In this document: positions 34,127 to 42,271 of the stretch, piece by piece
Numbering within the stretch: position 1 is the first letter of the stretch
Layout: every line of letters begins with the position of its first letter
Assembly: GCF_031458255.1 (NCBI RefSeq)
Contig: NZ_JAVDYC010000001.1
Coordinates: forward strand, 8,232,501 to 8,296,500
Source: Catenuloplanes niger
GTDB taxonomy: Bacteria > Actinomycetota > Actinomycetes > Mycobacteriales > Micromonosporaceae
Length of the DNA: 64,000 bases
Reading direction: 5' to 3'
Notes under the pieces: model-generated
What the model saw: the letters and a program-made list of their open reading frames with translations, nothing else
The model's database searches: none
Told to the model about the DNA's origin: nothing
Translations under genes and position numbers: made by a program

Positions 34127-36096
34127 CCGAGATACCCGACCCGCACGTCACCCGGCGGCGGTTGCTCGCCGGCGGCGTCGCCACCGGTGTCGCGGGCGCG
34201 GCGCTGCTGACCAACGAGTCAGTGCGCGGCCTGCTCGCGGTGGACGGCACGCCCATGTTGCCGCGCACCGTGCCGGTCGCCGCGCAGCAGCGGTTGCCCG
34301 GCCGGGCCGTGGCGAACAAGGCGGTCTCCGCCTACCCGGAGCCGCTCACGCCGTACCGTGATCCGCTGCCCGTCCCGAAGGTGTTGCGGCCGGAACGGCA
34401 GCGCGGCGGCCGGCCGGCCGAGCTGACCGTGCCGATGCGGGTGGCGAAGCACCGCTTCCACTCGCAGCTCGGGCAGAGCACGGTCTGGGGCTTCGACGGT
34501 ACGGTGCCCGGTCCCACCATCGAGGTCCGCGCGGACGAGCCGGTCGTGGTCCGGTGGATCAACGCGTTGAACGGGAAGATCCCGCTGCGCGCGTGCGCGC
34601 CGATGATCGCCTGGGCGGACCCGCCGCTCTGGGACCGCCCAGGCACCGACGGCGCCCCGCTGCTGGCCGACGTGTCCAACCTTCCACCGTGGACGGTCGT
34701 GCACCTGCACGGCGCGGAGACCGGCATGGACAACGACGGCTGGCCCGAGGCCGGCATCCCGTCCGGTCAGGCGCAGGTCGCCGAGTACGCGAACGACCAG
34801 CGTGCCACCGCGCTGTGGTACCACGACCACGCCATGCCGATCTCCCGGTGGAACACCATCGTCGGGCTCAGCGGCCTGTACCTGATCCGCGACTCCACGG
34901 AGGACCGGCTCGGCCTGCCGTCCGGGAAGTACGAGATCCCGCTGCTGCTCTGCGACCGCAACTTCGATCTGGACGGCGCCGGGAAGCTCACGCCGTTCCA
35001 GCTGTACAAGACCGTCATGTACGCGACCGAGCCGGAGCTGCTGGCCACCAGCTTCTCCGGGCCGTTCACCACGGTCAACGGCGTGATCTGGCCGCACCTG
35101 GACGTCGAGCCGCGCTGGTACCGGTTCCGGGTCGCGAACGTGTCCAACGTCCGCCCTTACCACCTGCAGCTGACGCTGGAGGACGGCACCGCGGTGCCCG
35201 AGACGGCGATCAGACTCATCGGTACGGACGGCGGTCTGCTCGCCGCGCCGGTGAACGCCGGGACGGTCAGCGTGCTCGCGGCCGAGCGCGCCGACATCCT
35301 GATCGACTTCTCCGCGTTCAGGGGCAAGAAGCTGATCCTGAAGAACGCGGACTACGACCCGGGCCCGTGGCCGCAGGTCATGCAGTTCCGGGTCGGCACC
35401 GGCCGGGGCGCGGGCTGGAAGCCGCCGGCCACGCTCGACGCGGCGCTGCCCAAGCCCGGCACCGCCGCGGCCAAGCGCATGATCATGTTCCCGCCGCTCG
35501 GCACCGGCCAGATCGAGCAGTGGGAGATGGAGGAGACCGAGGCGCCGGCCGGACCGTTCCCGGTCGACGGCATCGTGCAGGTCAAGGGCCCGGACGGCGG
35601 CGTGACGACGTACCGCCGGGTGGCCCGTGGCTTCCACGACCCGGCCCGGTTCATGGTGAAGACCGGCGACTGGGAGGACTGGACCTGGATCAACCTGGAC
35701 GTCGGCGGCTGGCCGCACCCGCAGCACGTGCACGCCACCCACTTCCGGGTCAAGCACCGGCACTCCTACGACGTGGCGGAGAAGTGGGAGTTCATCGTGG
35801 ACGACGCGGGCCGTACGGTCGGCGGCGGCACGATCACGCCGATCGAGTACCGCGAGACGCTCCCGGCCGCCGCGTCCGACGCGGGCTGGAAGGACGTGGT
35901 CTCGGTGAACAACGGCGAGGCGGTCACGGTCACCGCGCACTTCGCGCACAGCGGCCGCTTCCTGCACCACTGCCACATGCGCGACCACGAGGACATGGGC
36001 ATGATGCGCCCGTTCGTGGTGATGCCGGCGGAGGTGCTCAAGATCGAGCACCAGGCCGGTCACCCGATGGAGAACCCGGGCCACTCCGGGCACTGA
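34123..36096 (+). CDS. Secreted multicopper oxidase, phenoxazinone synthase / bilirubin oxidase type
   Basis: A 657-residue three-cupredoxin oxidase. The N-terminus has a twin-arginine signal (TRRRLLAGG followed by an Ala-rich hydrophobic stretch), so a folded copper protein is exported by Tat. All four copper motifs are present: HLH at 194-196, HDH at 234-236, HPQHVH at 532-537 and HCHMRDH at 616-622 with the axial-type Met627. Such enzymes oxidise phenols, aminophenols, bilirubin or metal ions with O2 as acceptor; the overall order of blocks is closest to phenoxazinone synthase-like members (recognition by eye). The ATG overlaps the NRPS3 stop (ATGA) with AAGGAG at 34112-34117, so it is translationally coupled to the synthetases. 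Roles could be oxidative tailoring of the exported peptide, dimerisation, or ferroxidase/siderophore chemistry; the sequence does not decide. Confidence 0.9.
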   Translation: MTEIPDPHVTRRRLLAGGVATGVAGAALLTNESVRGLLAVDGTPMLPRTVPVAAQQRLPGRAVANKAVSAYPEPLTPYRDPLPVPKVLRPERQRGGRPAELTVPMRVAKHRFHSQLGQSTVWGFDGTVPGPTIEVRADEPVVVRWINALNGKIPLRACAPMIAWADPPLWDRPGTDGAPLLADVSNLPPWTVVHLHGAETGMDNDGWPEAGIPSGQAQVAEYANDQRATALWYHDHAMPISRWNTIVGLSGLYLIRDSTEDRLGLPSGKYEIPLLLCDRNFDLDGAGKLTPFQLYKTVMYATEPELLATSFSGPFTTVNGVIWPHLDVEPRWYRFRVANVSNVRPYHLQLTLEDGTAVPETAIRLIGTDGGLLAAPVNAGTVSVLAAERADILIDFSAFRGKKLILKNADYDPGPWPQVMQFRVGTGRGAGWKPPATLDAALPKPGTAAAKRMIMFPPLGTGQIEQWEMEETEAPAGPFPVDGIVQVKGPDGGVTTYRRVARGFHDPARFMVKTGDWEDWTWINLDVGGWPHPQHVHATHFRVKHRHSYDVAEKWEFIVDDAGRTVGGGTITPIEYRETLPAAASDAGWKDVVSVNNGEAVTVTAHFAHSGRFLHHCHMRDHEDMGMMRPFVVMPAEVLKIEHQAGHPMENPGHSGH

Positions 36097-36101
36097 GCCG
36101 C

Positions 36102-36129
36102 GGCGGGTCCGGAGCGATCCGGACCCGCC
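36102..36129. terminator. Rho-independent-type hairpin after the NRPS operon
   Basis: GGCGGGTCCGG (36102-36112) and CCGGACCCGCC (36119-36129) form a perfect 11-bp stem with a 6-base loop, 6 bp after the oxidase stop. It lacks a T run, as is common in high-GC actinobacteria, and may serve the convergent gene too. Confidence 0.8.
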
Positions 36130-36181
36130 ACCGGTGGCTCAGCGGGTGGGCACGAGCCGTCGCGCCGTCCGCTGTGGACGA

Positions 36182-37168
36182 TCAGCCGATCCCGGCGATC
36201 AGCATCTGCCAGACGGCCGGATCGACCACGCCGTTGGCCGGCCGGTCGTGGGCCGACTGGAACGACGTCACCGCGGCCTGGGTCGCGGGCCCGAACGAGC
36301 CGTCCACGGTCAGTCCCGCGCCGGACGCGTTCAGCGCGACCTGCGCCGCCCGCACCGCGCTGCCCTGGTCGCCGGTGCGCACCTGGCGCAGCAGCCTGGA
36401 CCAGGTGACCATGCCGACGATCCCGTCCGAGACGGCGCCGCCGGCGGACTGGAACGAGCGGACCGCGGCCTCGGTCGCCGCCCCGAACGAGCCGTCCACG
36501 GTCAGCGTCTGCCCGGCCGCGTTCAGCAGGTGCTGCAGCACCTGCACGGTCACGCCGCTCGCGCCGCGCTCCAACCGGGGCCAGGAGGCCGGCTGGTCGG
36601 CCGCGGTCCACCAGGTCGTCTGCTTGAGCGCGCCGGCCCGGCTGAAGCTGAAGTGCACGTGGTCGGTGTGCGGGTTGCTGCCGGTGTACGTCCGCCAGCC
36701 CTCGCTCGCCCGGTACGAGGCCCAGATGCGGCCGTCGAAGATGATGTACATGATGCCCAGCCGCCGCGCGTTCGCGTGCTGGTTGCCGTGCGCGTCGGTG
36801 GCGAGCAGCCAGGCCAGCAGCTCGTCCGCCCGGGCGTGGTCCGCGCTGTTGTTCGCGTTGATCGTCCAGTCCCAGGCCCGGCCCTCCTTGTGCTCGGTGA
36901 CCTCGGCGGCGCTGCACGCGCGGACGATGCCCGAGTCACCGGTGGTCGGGTAGGTGCGCAGCGCCAGCTCGCGGAAGCCGAGCGTGCCCGGCTTGGCCAC
37001 CGGGTCGCAGGTGGTCTGCGGGTCGTAGGCCGCGTGGCCGTCGATCGTGGCGCCGAACACCGGCGTGGTGGGCGGCACCGCGGCGGCCGGGACCGCCGCG
37101 ACCAGCACGGCGAGCGTGGCCGCGGCGGCCGTGACCGCGCCGCGGCGAAGGACGGGAGCGAATCGCAT
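36182..37168 (-). CDS. Secreted protein with two peptidoglycan-binding domains
   Basis: A 328-residue secreted protein. The start ATG 37168 has GGAGGAG just upstream; a longer frame to 37246 lacks one. Residues 1-30 are a Sec signal peptide ending in AVPAAA. The middle region (GRAWDWTINANN and, further on, NPHTDHVHFSFS) resembles the C-terminal domain of ARB_07466-like actinobacterial cell-wall proteins, with His residues that could bind metal. Two PG_binding_1 domains follow, each with the LTVDGSFGxATxAAVxSFQSA pattern and a closing G-V/I-V-D/G-xx-W. It should bind or trim peptidoglycan outside the membrane. It converges on the oxidase gene and is separated from it by the hairpin at 36102-36129. 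Confidence 0.82.
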   Translation of the reverse strand: MRFAPVLRRGAVTAAAATLAVLVAAVPAAAVPPTTPVFGATIDGHAAYDPQTTCDPVAKPGTLGFRELALRTYPTTGDSGIVRACSAAEVTEHKEGRAWDWTINANNSADHARADELLAWLLATDAHGNQHANARRLGIMYIIFDGRIWASYRASEGWRTYTGSNPHTDHVHFSFSRAGALKQTTWWTAADQPASWPRLERGASGVTVQVLQHLLNAAGQTLTVDGSFGAATEAAVRSFQSAGGAVSDGIVGMVTWSRLLRQVRTGDQGSAVRAAQVALNASGAGLTVDGSFGPATQAAVTSFQSAHDRPANGVVDPAVWQMLIAGIG

Positions 37169-37469
37169 GGAACTCCTCCGGCTCAGGTCAGCGAGGTGGC
37201 ATGACGGAGGCCGGGCAGCGGGCATCGACACATCGACACATGACATCCCCCGTCATGCGGCAGACCATACACCCGCACGCGTCGCGCCAATTTGCGGAAA
37301 TCAATGGTAAAAATGGCGATAAGTGGCGCGCTGTCGCCCGGTTCGCACGGCCGGGAATTCGGTGCGCGCGGCGCCGTGCATGACGATTCGATGTCGTCCG
37401 GTCGCGCATTCGCGGCCGGACGGTTCTACTCATCACCGCACGATCCGGGACGAGACGGGGGAGAACGAG
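37169..37469. other. Divergent intergenic region between a cell-wall protein and the transposase-like gene
   Basis: This 301-bp region contains a short direct repeat (CATCGACACATCGACACATGAC, about 37226-37247) and a relatively AT-rich patch (37290-37325), which could carry the two divergent promoters. I see no terminal inverted repeats or target-site duplication that would mark an insertion-sequence end, and no supported small gene. Confidence 0.5.
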
Positions 37470-38450
37470 ATGGGAGTGTCGGAGAAGTCCGCCGAGGACC
37501 CGCTGGCCGGCATGTTCGCCGAGCTGGCCGGGCACCTGGACGAGCGGCAGCGGCGCCTGGTGATGGGCGCCCAGGCCCGGCGGCTGGGCCGGGGCGGCAT
37601 CGCCGTGGTCGCCCGCGCGGCCGGGGTCAACCGCAAGACCGTGGCCCGCGGCGTGGACGAACTGGACGGCCGGGCCGAGCCGCCGGGCCGGGTCCGGGCC
37701 CCCGGCGCCGGCCGGCGCAGTGCCGTCGAGGCCGACGCCGGTCTGGAGCGGGCGCTGTGGGAGCTGATGGAACCGCGGGCCGCCGACTCCGCCCGGTCAC
37801 CGATGCGGTGGACGACCCGGTCGATCCGCTGGCTGGCGGCCGCGCTGGGCGCGGCCGGGCATCCGGTCTCCACGTGGACGGTGCGCCGGCTGCTCGAGAC
37901 CGCCGGATTCCGGTCGGCCGCACCGGGCCGCGGTCACGGCGGCTGGCCCGCCGGGGAGCGTGAGCGCCGCTTCCGCCGCCTCAACGACCTGGCCGGGTGC
38001 TTCCTCGACGCGGGCGAGCCGGTGGTCAGCCTGGTCGCCTGGCGCGGCGGCGTCCCGGAGGCCGCCGGGGTGGACGCCCCGGCGCCCGGCCTCGCGGGCC
38101 GGCGGCACCGGGTCCCGGTCGGCGGCGACCGGGAGACCGCGGGGTTCGCCGTGTCGAGCCTGCGCCGCTGGTGGGCGATGGCCGGTGCCGGTGACCATCC
38201 CGGTGCGCGGCGGCTGCTGGTCGCCGCGGACAGCGTGAGCGCCACCGAACACCGCCACCCGTGGCTGCGCACCGGCCTGGCCGCGTTCGGCGCGGACGCG
38301 GGCCTGTCCGTCGTGGTCGCCGACCTGCCGCCCGGCATCAGCCGGTGGAACCGCCTGGAACACCGGATGTCCGACCAGGTCGTGCTCCGGCCGCGCGGCG
38401 GGCCGGCCGCCGGCTACCTGGTGGCGATCGGCGTCGCCGGCGCGGCATGA
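37470..38450 (+). CDS. ISAzo13-type transposase relative, altered catalytic site
   Basis: A 326-residue protein; ATG 37470 has GGGGGAG upstream. It follows the ISAzo13 transposase fold from end to end: the GRGGIAVVARAAGVNRKTVARGVDEL helix-turn-helix region, the SPMRWTTRSIRWLAAALGAAGH block, TVRRLLETAGF, then the core blocks FAVSSLRRWW, ARRLLVAADS and ISRWNRLEHRMSDQV. In active members the first catalytic Asp is in an ISVDTKKKE-like strand; here the strand reads VVSLVAWRGG with no Asp, and the segment after it is shortened by some 20-30 residues. The second Asp (AADS) and the Glu (LEHR) remain. The frame is uninterrupted and GC-rich, so it is either a domesticated DNA-binding protein or a recently inactivated element. 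It sits between cell-wall hydrolase genes. Confidence 0.75.
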   Translation: MGVSEKSAEDPLAGMFAELAGHLDERQRRLVMGAQARRLGRGGIAVVARAAGVNRKTVARGVDELDGRAEPPGRVRAPGAGRRSAVEADAGLERALWELMEPRAADSARSPMRWTTRSIRWLAAALGAAGHPVSTWTVRRLLETAGFRSAAPGRGHGGWPAGERERRFRRLNDLAGCFLDAGEPVVSLVAWRGGVPEAAGVDAPAPGLAGRRHRVPVGGDRETAGFAVSSLRRWWAMAGAGDHPGARRLLVAADSVSATEHRHPWLRTGLAAFGADAGLSVVVADLPPGISRWNRLEHRMSDQVVLRPRGGPAAGYLVAIGVAGAA

Positions 38451-38648
38451 CCGCCGGTTGACCAACTAATTTCCTCGCACGAACATAAATGTGGGTGGCG
38501 GCCTTGGCAACGGCGGTGCGCGGATCCTTCACGGTCCGCAGATTTCGATCGCACGCGCGAATCCACATTGACGTCCGTCCCGTCCCTCGACACTGTGGTG
38601 GCACGCGGCCCGCACCGCGGGCCGCCGGAGCCACGGGGAGTGATCCGG

Positions 38649-39398
38649 ATGACGAGACAGAAAGTGTTCCGCCTGTTCATGGCGCTGTTCATGATGGTCT
38701 CCGCGACCGCCACGGTGAACGTGGTGCTGGCCGGGCCGGCCCAGGCCGACGGGTGCTACACCTGGAACCGCACGCTGCGCGAGGGCATGAGCGGCGACGA
38801 CGTCACGCAGCTGCAGATACGCGTCGCCGGCTGGGTGGACTCCGGCGAGGTGCTGTCCGTCGACGGCAACTTCGGCCCGCGGACCGCGGCGGCGGTCCGC
38901 AAGTTCCAGTCCGCCTACGGCCTGGGCGCGGACGGGGTCGCCGGCCCGCAGACCGTCAACCAGATCTACGCGCTCCAGGACGACGACTGCAGCCCGATCC
39001 ACTTCACGTTCGCCGAGGTCACCCAGTCGTCGACGTGCGGCAGCCAGGCCAGCCTGCAGGGCGGCGCCGTCTCCGCCGCGCAGGTGCGGGTGAACCTGAT
39101 CAAGTCCATGTGGCGGGCCGAGGCGCTGCGCCGGCAGCTCGGCGACACACCGCTCACCGTCACGTCCGGGTTCCGCAGCGTGGAGTGCAACCAGCGGGTG
39201 GGCGGCGCCACCGGCAGTCGGCACACGTACGGTGACGCGCTCGACTTCACCGGCACGCCGAGCCTGTGCACGATCGCGCGGCAGGCCCGCACCGCCGGCT
39301 TCGCCGAGATCATCGGCCCGGGTGCCGCCGGCCACGACGACCACACCCACCTGGCCGCGAAGCCGACCCGCAGCTGGTCCGCGCCGAACTGCTTCTGA
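38649..39398 (+). CDS. Secreted zinc D-Ala-D-Ala carboxypeptidase (M15 family) with PG-binding domain
   Basis: A 249-residue protein; ATG 38649 is chosen because GGGGAG precedes it and a signal peptide (hydrophobic FRLFMALFMMVSATATVNVV, cleavage near AGPAQA) begins there; the frame extends further upstream without support. A PG_binding_1 domain (about 40-105, LSVDGNFGPRTAAAVRKFQSA) precedes the peptidase. The M15 zinc site is visible: SGFRSVECN, SRHTYGDALDF (His and Asp ligands) and DDHTHL (last His ligand). The layout resembles the Streptomyces albus G D-Ala-D-Ala carboxypeptidase. It should cut the terminal D-Ala or cross-links of peptidoglycan outside the cell. Confidence 0.88.
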   Translation: MTRQKVFRLFMALFMMVSATATVNVVLAGPAQADGCYTWNRTLREGMSGDDVTQLQIRVAGWVDSGEVLSVDGNFGPRTAAAVRKFQSAYGLGADGVAGPQTVNQIYALQDDDCSPIHFTFAEVTQSSTCGSQASLQGGAVSAAQVRVNLIKSMWRAEALRRQLGDTPLTVTSGFRSVECNQRVGGATGSRHTYGDALDFTGTPSLCTIARQARTAGFAEIIGPGAAGHDDHTHLAAKPTRSWSAPNCF

Positions 39399-39423
39399 TC
39401 CCGCACCACCGAGACGACCGGGA

Positions 39424-39440
39424 CCCCGCGGACCGCGGGG
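39424..39440. terminator. Short GC hairpin between two cell-wall genes
   Basis: CCCCGCGG and CCGCGGGG flank a single A, giving about 7 bp of stem with a 3-base loop, 26 bp after the carboxypeptidase stop. It is a weak terminator candidate and lies just before the ribosome binding site of the next gene. Confidence 0.45.
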
Positions 39441-39462
39441 CCCCGGCGAGGAGGTCATCCAC

Positions 39463-40425
39463 GTGCAGTTCCGGATATCGGCACGCTCCGTGCGGCGCCG
39501 GCTCGTCGCGGCGTCCGTCGCGTTCACCGTCGCGCTCGGCGGCGTCGTGCTCGCCACCCCCGCGCAGCGGGCCGACGCGTTCCCCGGCGCGTTCTTCCAC
39601 ACCCAGCGGCAGGGCAACCGCGGCGTCGACACCCAGGCCGTGCAGTACCTGTTGACGGCGCGCGGGCACGCGACCGACACCGACGGCGTCTTCGGCTCCG
39701 GCACCGTGTCGTCCGTGCGCGCGTTCCAGAGCGCGCGCGGGCTGGCCGTCGACGGCGTCGTCGGCCCGCAGACCTGGGGCGCGCTGGTCGTCACCGTCCG
39801 CCAGGGCGACGACGGCCCGGCCGTCCGCGCGGTGCAGGCGCTGCTGAACAAGAAGCGCCGGCTGTCGCTCACGGTCGACGGCGTCTTCGGTTCCGGCACC
39901 CACGCGGCCGTGGTGGCGTTCCAGAACCACGCCGGCATCACCGCCGACGGCATCGTCGGGCCGGCCACCTGGCAGAACCTGGTCTGGCACTACGCCTATC
40001 CGTCGCTGGCCGACATGTGCGACAAGGACCCGGACGGCAACGGCGCCGCGAACTGGGGCACCGGCGCCGCGATCGGCTCGCTGGAGGCGGCCGCCGCGTC
40101 GTTCGCGAGCACCGGCAACGGGCAACTGCCGCTGGGCGACGTCAGCTTCGAGCACGGCGGCGACATCCCCGGCCACAGCACCCACGAGGGCGGGCTGGAC
40201 GTCGACGTGTGGCCGGTCCGCACCGACTCGGCACAGTGCACGGCCGGGCGGATCACCTGGCAGTCGTCCACCTACGACCGGGCGGCCACCCGCCTGCTGG
40301 TGCAGCGGATCCGGGCCACCGGGCGGATCGAGAGCATCTACTTCAACGACCCCACGCTGATCGGTGAGGGCCTGACCGTCGACTACCCGAACCACGACAA
40401 CCACCTGCACATCAACTACCTCTGA
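39463..40425 (+). CDS. Secreted murein endopeptidase-like protein with two PG-binding domains
   Basis: A 320-residue protein. GTG 39463 is chosen for GAGGAGG at 39448-39454 and a clean signal peptide (RRRLVAASVAFTVALGGVVLA, cleavage near AQRADA). Two PG_binding_1 domains (TDTDGVFGSGTVSSVRAFQSA and LTVDGVFGSGTHAAVVAFQNHA) are followed by a C-terminal domain like penicillin-insensitive murein endopeptidases: HSTHEGGLDVDVWP gives the first His/Asp zinc ligands and NHDNHLHINY the last His. It likely cuts peptide cross-links in the wall. With the M15 carboxypeptidase and the minus-strand neighbour it makes three secreted PG-binding proteins in 4.3 kb. Confidence 0.87.
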   Translation: MQFRISARSVRRRLVAASVAFTVALGGVVLATPAQRADAFPGAFFHTQRQGNRGVDTQAVQYLLTARGHATDTDGVFGSGTVSSVRAFQSARGLAVDGVVGPQTWGALVVTVRQGDDGPAVRAVQALLNKKRRLSLTVDGVFGSGTHAAVVAFQNHAGITADGIVGPATWQNLVWHYAYPSLADMCDKDPDGNGAANWGTGAAIGSLEAAAASFASTGNGQLPLGDVSFEHGGDIPGHSTHEGGLDVDVWPVRTDSAQCTAGRITWQSSTYDRAATRLLVQRIRATGRIESIYFNDPTLIGEGLTVDYPNHDNHLHINYL

Positions 40426-40426
40426 C

Positions 40427-40478
40427 GGGTACGCGACGCCGGGGCCCGGCCGTGCCGCCGGGCCCCCGCGTCGTACCC
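40427..40478. terminator. Long GC-rich hairpin after the endopeptidase gene
   Basis: The arms GGGTACG-CG-ACGC-C-GGGGCCCGGC and GCCGGGCCCC-G-GCGT-CGTACCC pair along about 20 bp with a two-base bulge, one mismatch and a 6-base loop (40451-40456). It begins 2 bp after the stop codon. Confidence 0.75.
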
Positions 40479-40578
40479 TCGTGGCCCGGGTCGTTGCCGT
40501 GTTCCGGCAATGCGCGGCGCGGGACTCGGCCGGGTTCGTGCCTGGAACACCGCGGCGCCGGCCCGCGAGGATGTGGGC

Positions 40579-41505
40579 ATGACGACCGACATCGCGGTCC
40601 GCGCGGCGGGACTGACCAAGTTCTACGGCGGCAACCGTGGCATCGAGGACCTCGACCTGGAGGTCCGGGCCGGGGAGGTGATGGGCTTCCTCGGGCCGAA
40701 CGGTGCCGGGAAGACCACCACCATCCGGCTGCTGCTGGACTTCCTGCGCCCGACCCGGGGGCACGCCACCGTGCTCGGGCTCGACCCGCGGCGGGACCGG
40801 GCCGCACTGTACCGCCGCGTCGGCTATCTCCCCGGCGAGCTGGCGTTCCCCGGGCGTGGGCGGGCCGATGAACTGCTCCGGTTCTTCGCCGGCGCCCGCG
40901 GCGGCGTCGCCTGGTCGCGGGTGACCGAGCTGGCCGACCGGCTGGAGCTGGACGTGTCCCGCCCGGTGCACGCGATGAGCAAGGGCAACAAGCAGAAGGT
41001 CGGCCTGGTGCAGGCGTTCATGCACCGGCCCGCGCTGCTCGTCCTCGACGAACCGACCAGCGGGCTCGACCCGCTGATGCAGCAGGAGTTCCTGGCGATG
41101 GTGCGCGACGCGCGCACCGACGGCCAGACCGTGCTGATGTCCTCGCACGTGCTCGCCGAGGTGCAGCACGTGGCGGACCGGGTCGCGATCGTGCGCGACG
41201 GGCGGCTCGCCGCGGTCGAGCGGGTCGAGTCGCTGGGGCGGCGCGCGGTCCGCACCGTGGAGATCCACTTTGCGGACCCGGTCGACGCGGCCGAGTTCCG
41301 CGGGCTGCCCGGCGTCACCGGCGTGACGGTGTCCGGCCCGGTCCTGACCTGCACGGTCGACGGCCGGCTCGACCCGCTGATCAAGGCCGCGGCCCGGCAC
41401 GACGTCGTCGACCTGCTGTCGGCGGAGCCGGACCTCGAGGAGACGTTCCTGTCGTTCTACTACCACTCCGAAGGAGCCGGCGATGCTGCCCGCACTGGTG
41501 CGTAA
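40579..41505 (+). CDS. ABC transporter ATP-binding protein (drug/lantibiotic export type)
   Basis: A 308-residue ATPase; ATG 40579 begins the conserved N-terminus, and the extra upstream frame is not supported. Walker A is GPNGAGKTT (about 41-49), the signature is MSKGNKQKVGLVQAF in place of the LSGGQ form, as is usual in the CcmA/NatA-like drug-export subfamily, Walker B is LLVLDEPTSGLD, and the switch His is in SSHVL. A C-terminal regulatory extension follows. It overlaps the permease gene by 23 bp and would power it. The exported substrate is unknown; nothing ties it to the NRPS peptide except location. Confidence 0.85.
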   Translation: MTTDIAVRAAGLTKFYGGNRGIEDLDLEVRAGEVMGFLGPNGAGKTTTIRLLLDFLRPTRGHATVLGLDPRRDRAALYRRVGYLPGELAFPGRGRADELLRFFAGARGGVAWSRVTELADRLELDVSRPVHAMSKGNKQKVGLVQAFMHRPALLVLDEPTSGLDPLMQQEFLAMVRDARTDGQTVLMSSHVLAEVQHVADRVAIVRDGRLAAVERVESLGRRAVRTVEIHFADPVDAAEFRGLPGVTGVTVSGPVLTCTVDGRLDPLIKAAARHDVVDLLSAEPDLEETFLSFYYHSEGAGDAARTGA

Positions 41506-42271
41506 GACCTGGCGGGACGACCGCCGCGCGCTGTTCGGCTGGGCCGCGGGCGTGACCGTGTTCACCGCGGTCTACTCCGGCTTCTACGCCAGCTTCCAGG
41601 GCACGGCCGAGTTCAAGCAGGAGGCGCTGCCCCGGGAGGTGCTCGAGTTCCTCGGCGTCGCCGACCTGCTCTCCCCGGCCGGATACCTGCAGGCCAGCGT
41701 GTTCAGCCTGCTCGGGCCGCTGCTGGTGATCATGTGCGCGGTCACGCTGACCGTGCGGACGATCGCCGGCCCGGAGGAGGACGGCGGCATGGAACTGCTG
41801 CTGGCCAACCCGGTCTCCCGGGTCGCGTTCGCCGGTCAGCGGCTGGCCGCGTCCGGTGCCGCCGCCACGCTGGTCGCGGCGCTGCCCGGACTGGTGCTGC
41901 TGGTCGTGGTGCCGGTGATCGGCATGGACATCCCGCTGTCCCACGTGGCCGCGGCCGGTGCCGGGCTGGTCGCGCTGGTGTGGTGCTTCACCGGGATCGC
42001 GTTCCTGGCCGGCGCGGTCACCGGCCGGCGCGGTCCGGTCCTGGCGGTCACCGGCGCGATCGCGGTCGCGACCTACATGGCGCACGCGCTGAGCGGCGTG
42101 GTCGACGGCATCGGCTGGATGCGGTGGCTGTCACCGTTCCACTACTTCATCGGCACCGACCCGCTGCACACCGGCTGGCACCCGGTCGAGCTGCTCGTGC
42201 TCGTCGCGGCCGGCGCGCTCACGGCCGCGGCCGGGGTGCTGCTGTTCGACCGCCGTGACGTCGGTGTCTGA
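41483..42271 (+). CDS. ABC transporter permease
   Basis: A 262-residue membrane protein with about six hydrophobic segments (for example SLLGPLLVIMCAVTLTV, LVAALPGLVLLVVVPVIG, LVALVWCFTGIAFLAGAV, LLVLVAAGALTAAAGVLLF). It resembles ABC-2 type permeases of actinomycete drug exporters. The ATG lies inside the 3' end of the ATPase gene with GGAG shortly upstream, so the two are translationally coupled. The partner regulator gene begins before its stop codon. Confidence 0.82.
   Translation: MLPALVRKTWRDDRRALFGWAAGVTVFTAVYSGFYASFQGTAEFKQEALPREVLEFLGVADLLSPAGYLQASVFSLLGPLLVIMCAVTLTVRTIAGPEEDGGMELLLANPVSRVAFAGQRLAASGAAATLVAALPGLVLLVVVPVIGMDIPLSHVAAAGAGLVALVWCFTGIAFLAGAVTGRRGPVLAVTGAIAVATYMAHALSGVVDGIGWMRWLSPFHYFIGTDPLHTGWHPVELLVLVAAGALTAAAGVLLFDRRDVGV

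Noticed and set aside
38451-38648. ydaO-type cyclic-di-AMP riboswitch upstream of the secreted carboxypeptidase
   Set aside because: Such riboswitches are common before actinobacterial wall hydrolases, but the conserved core sequences of that motif were not found in this 198-bp leader.
37169-38648. Complete insertion sequence around the transposase-like gene
   Set aside because: No matching terminal inverted repeats or flanking target duplication could be found, and the catalytic triad is incomplete.
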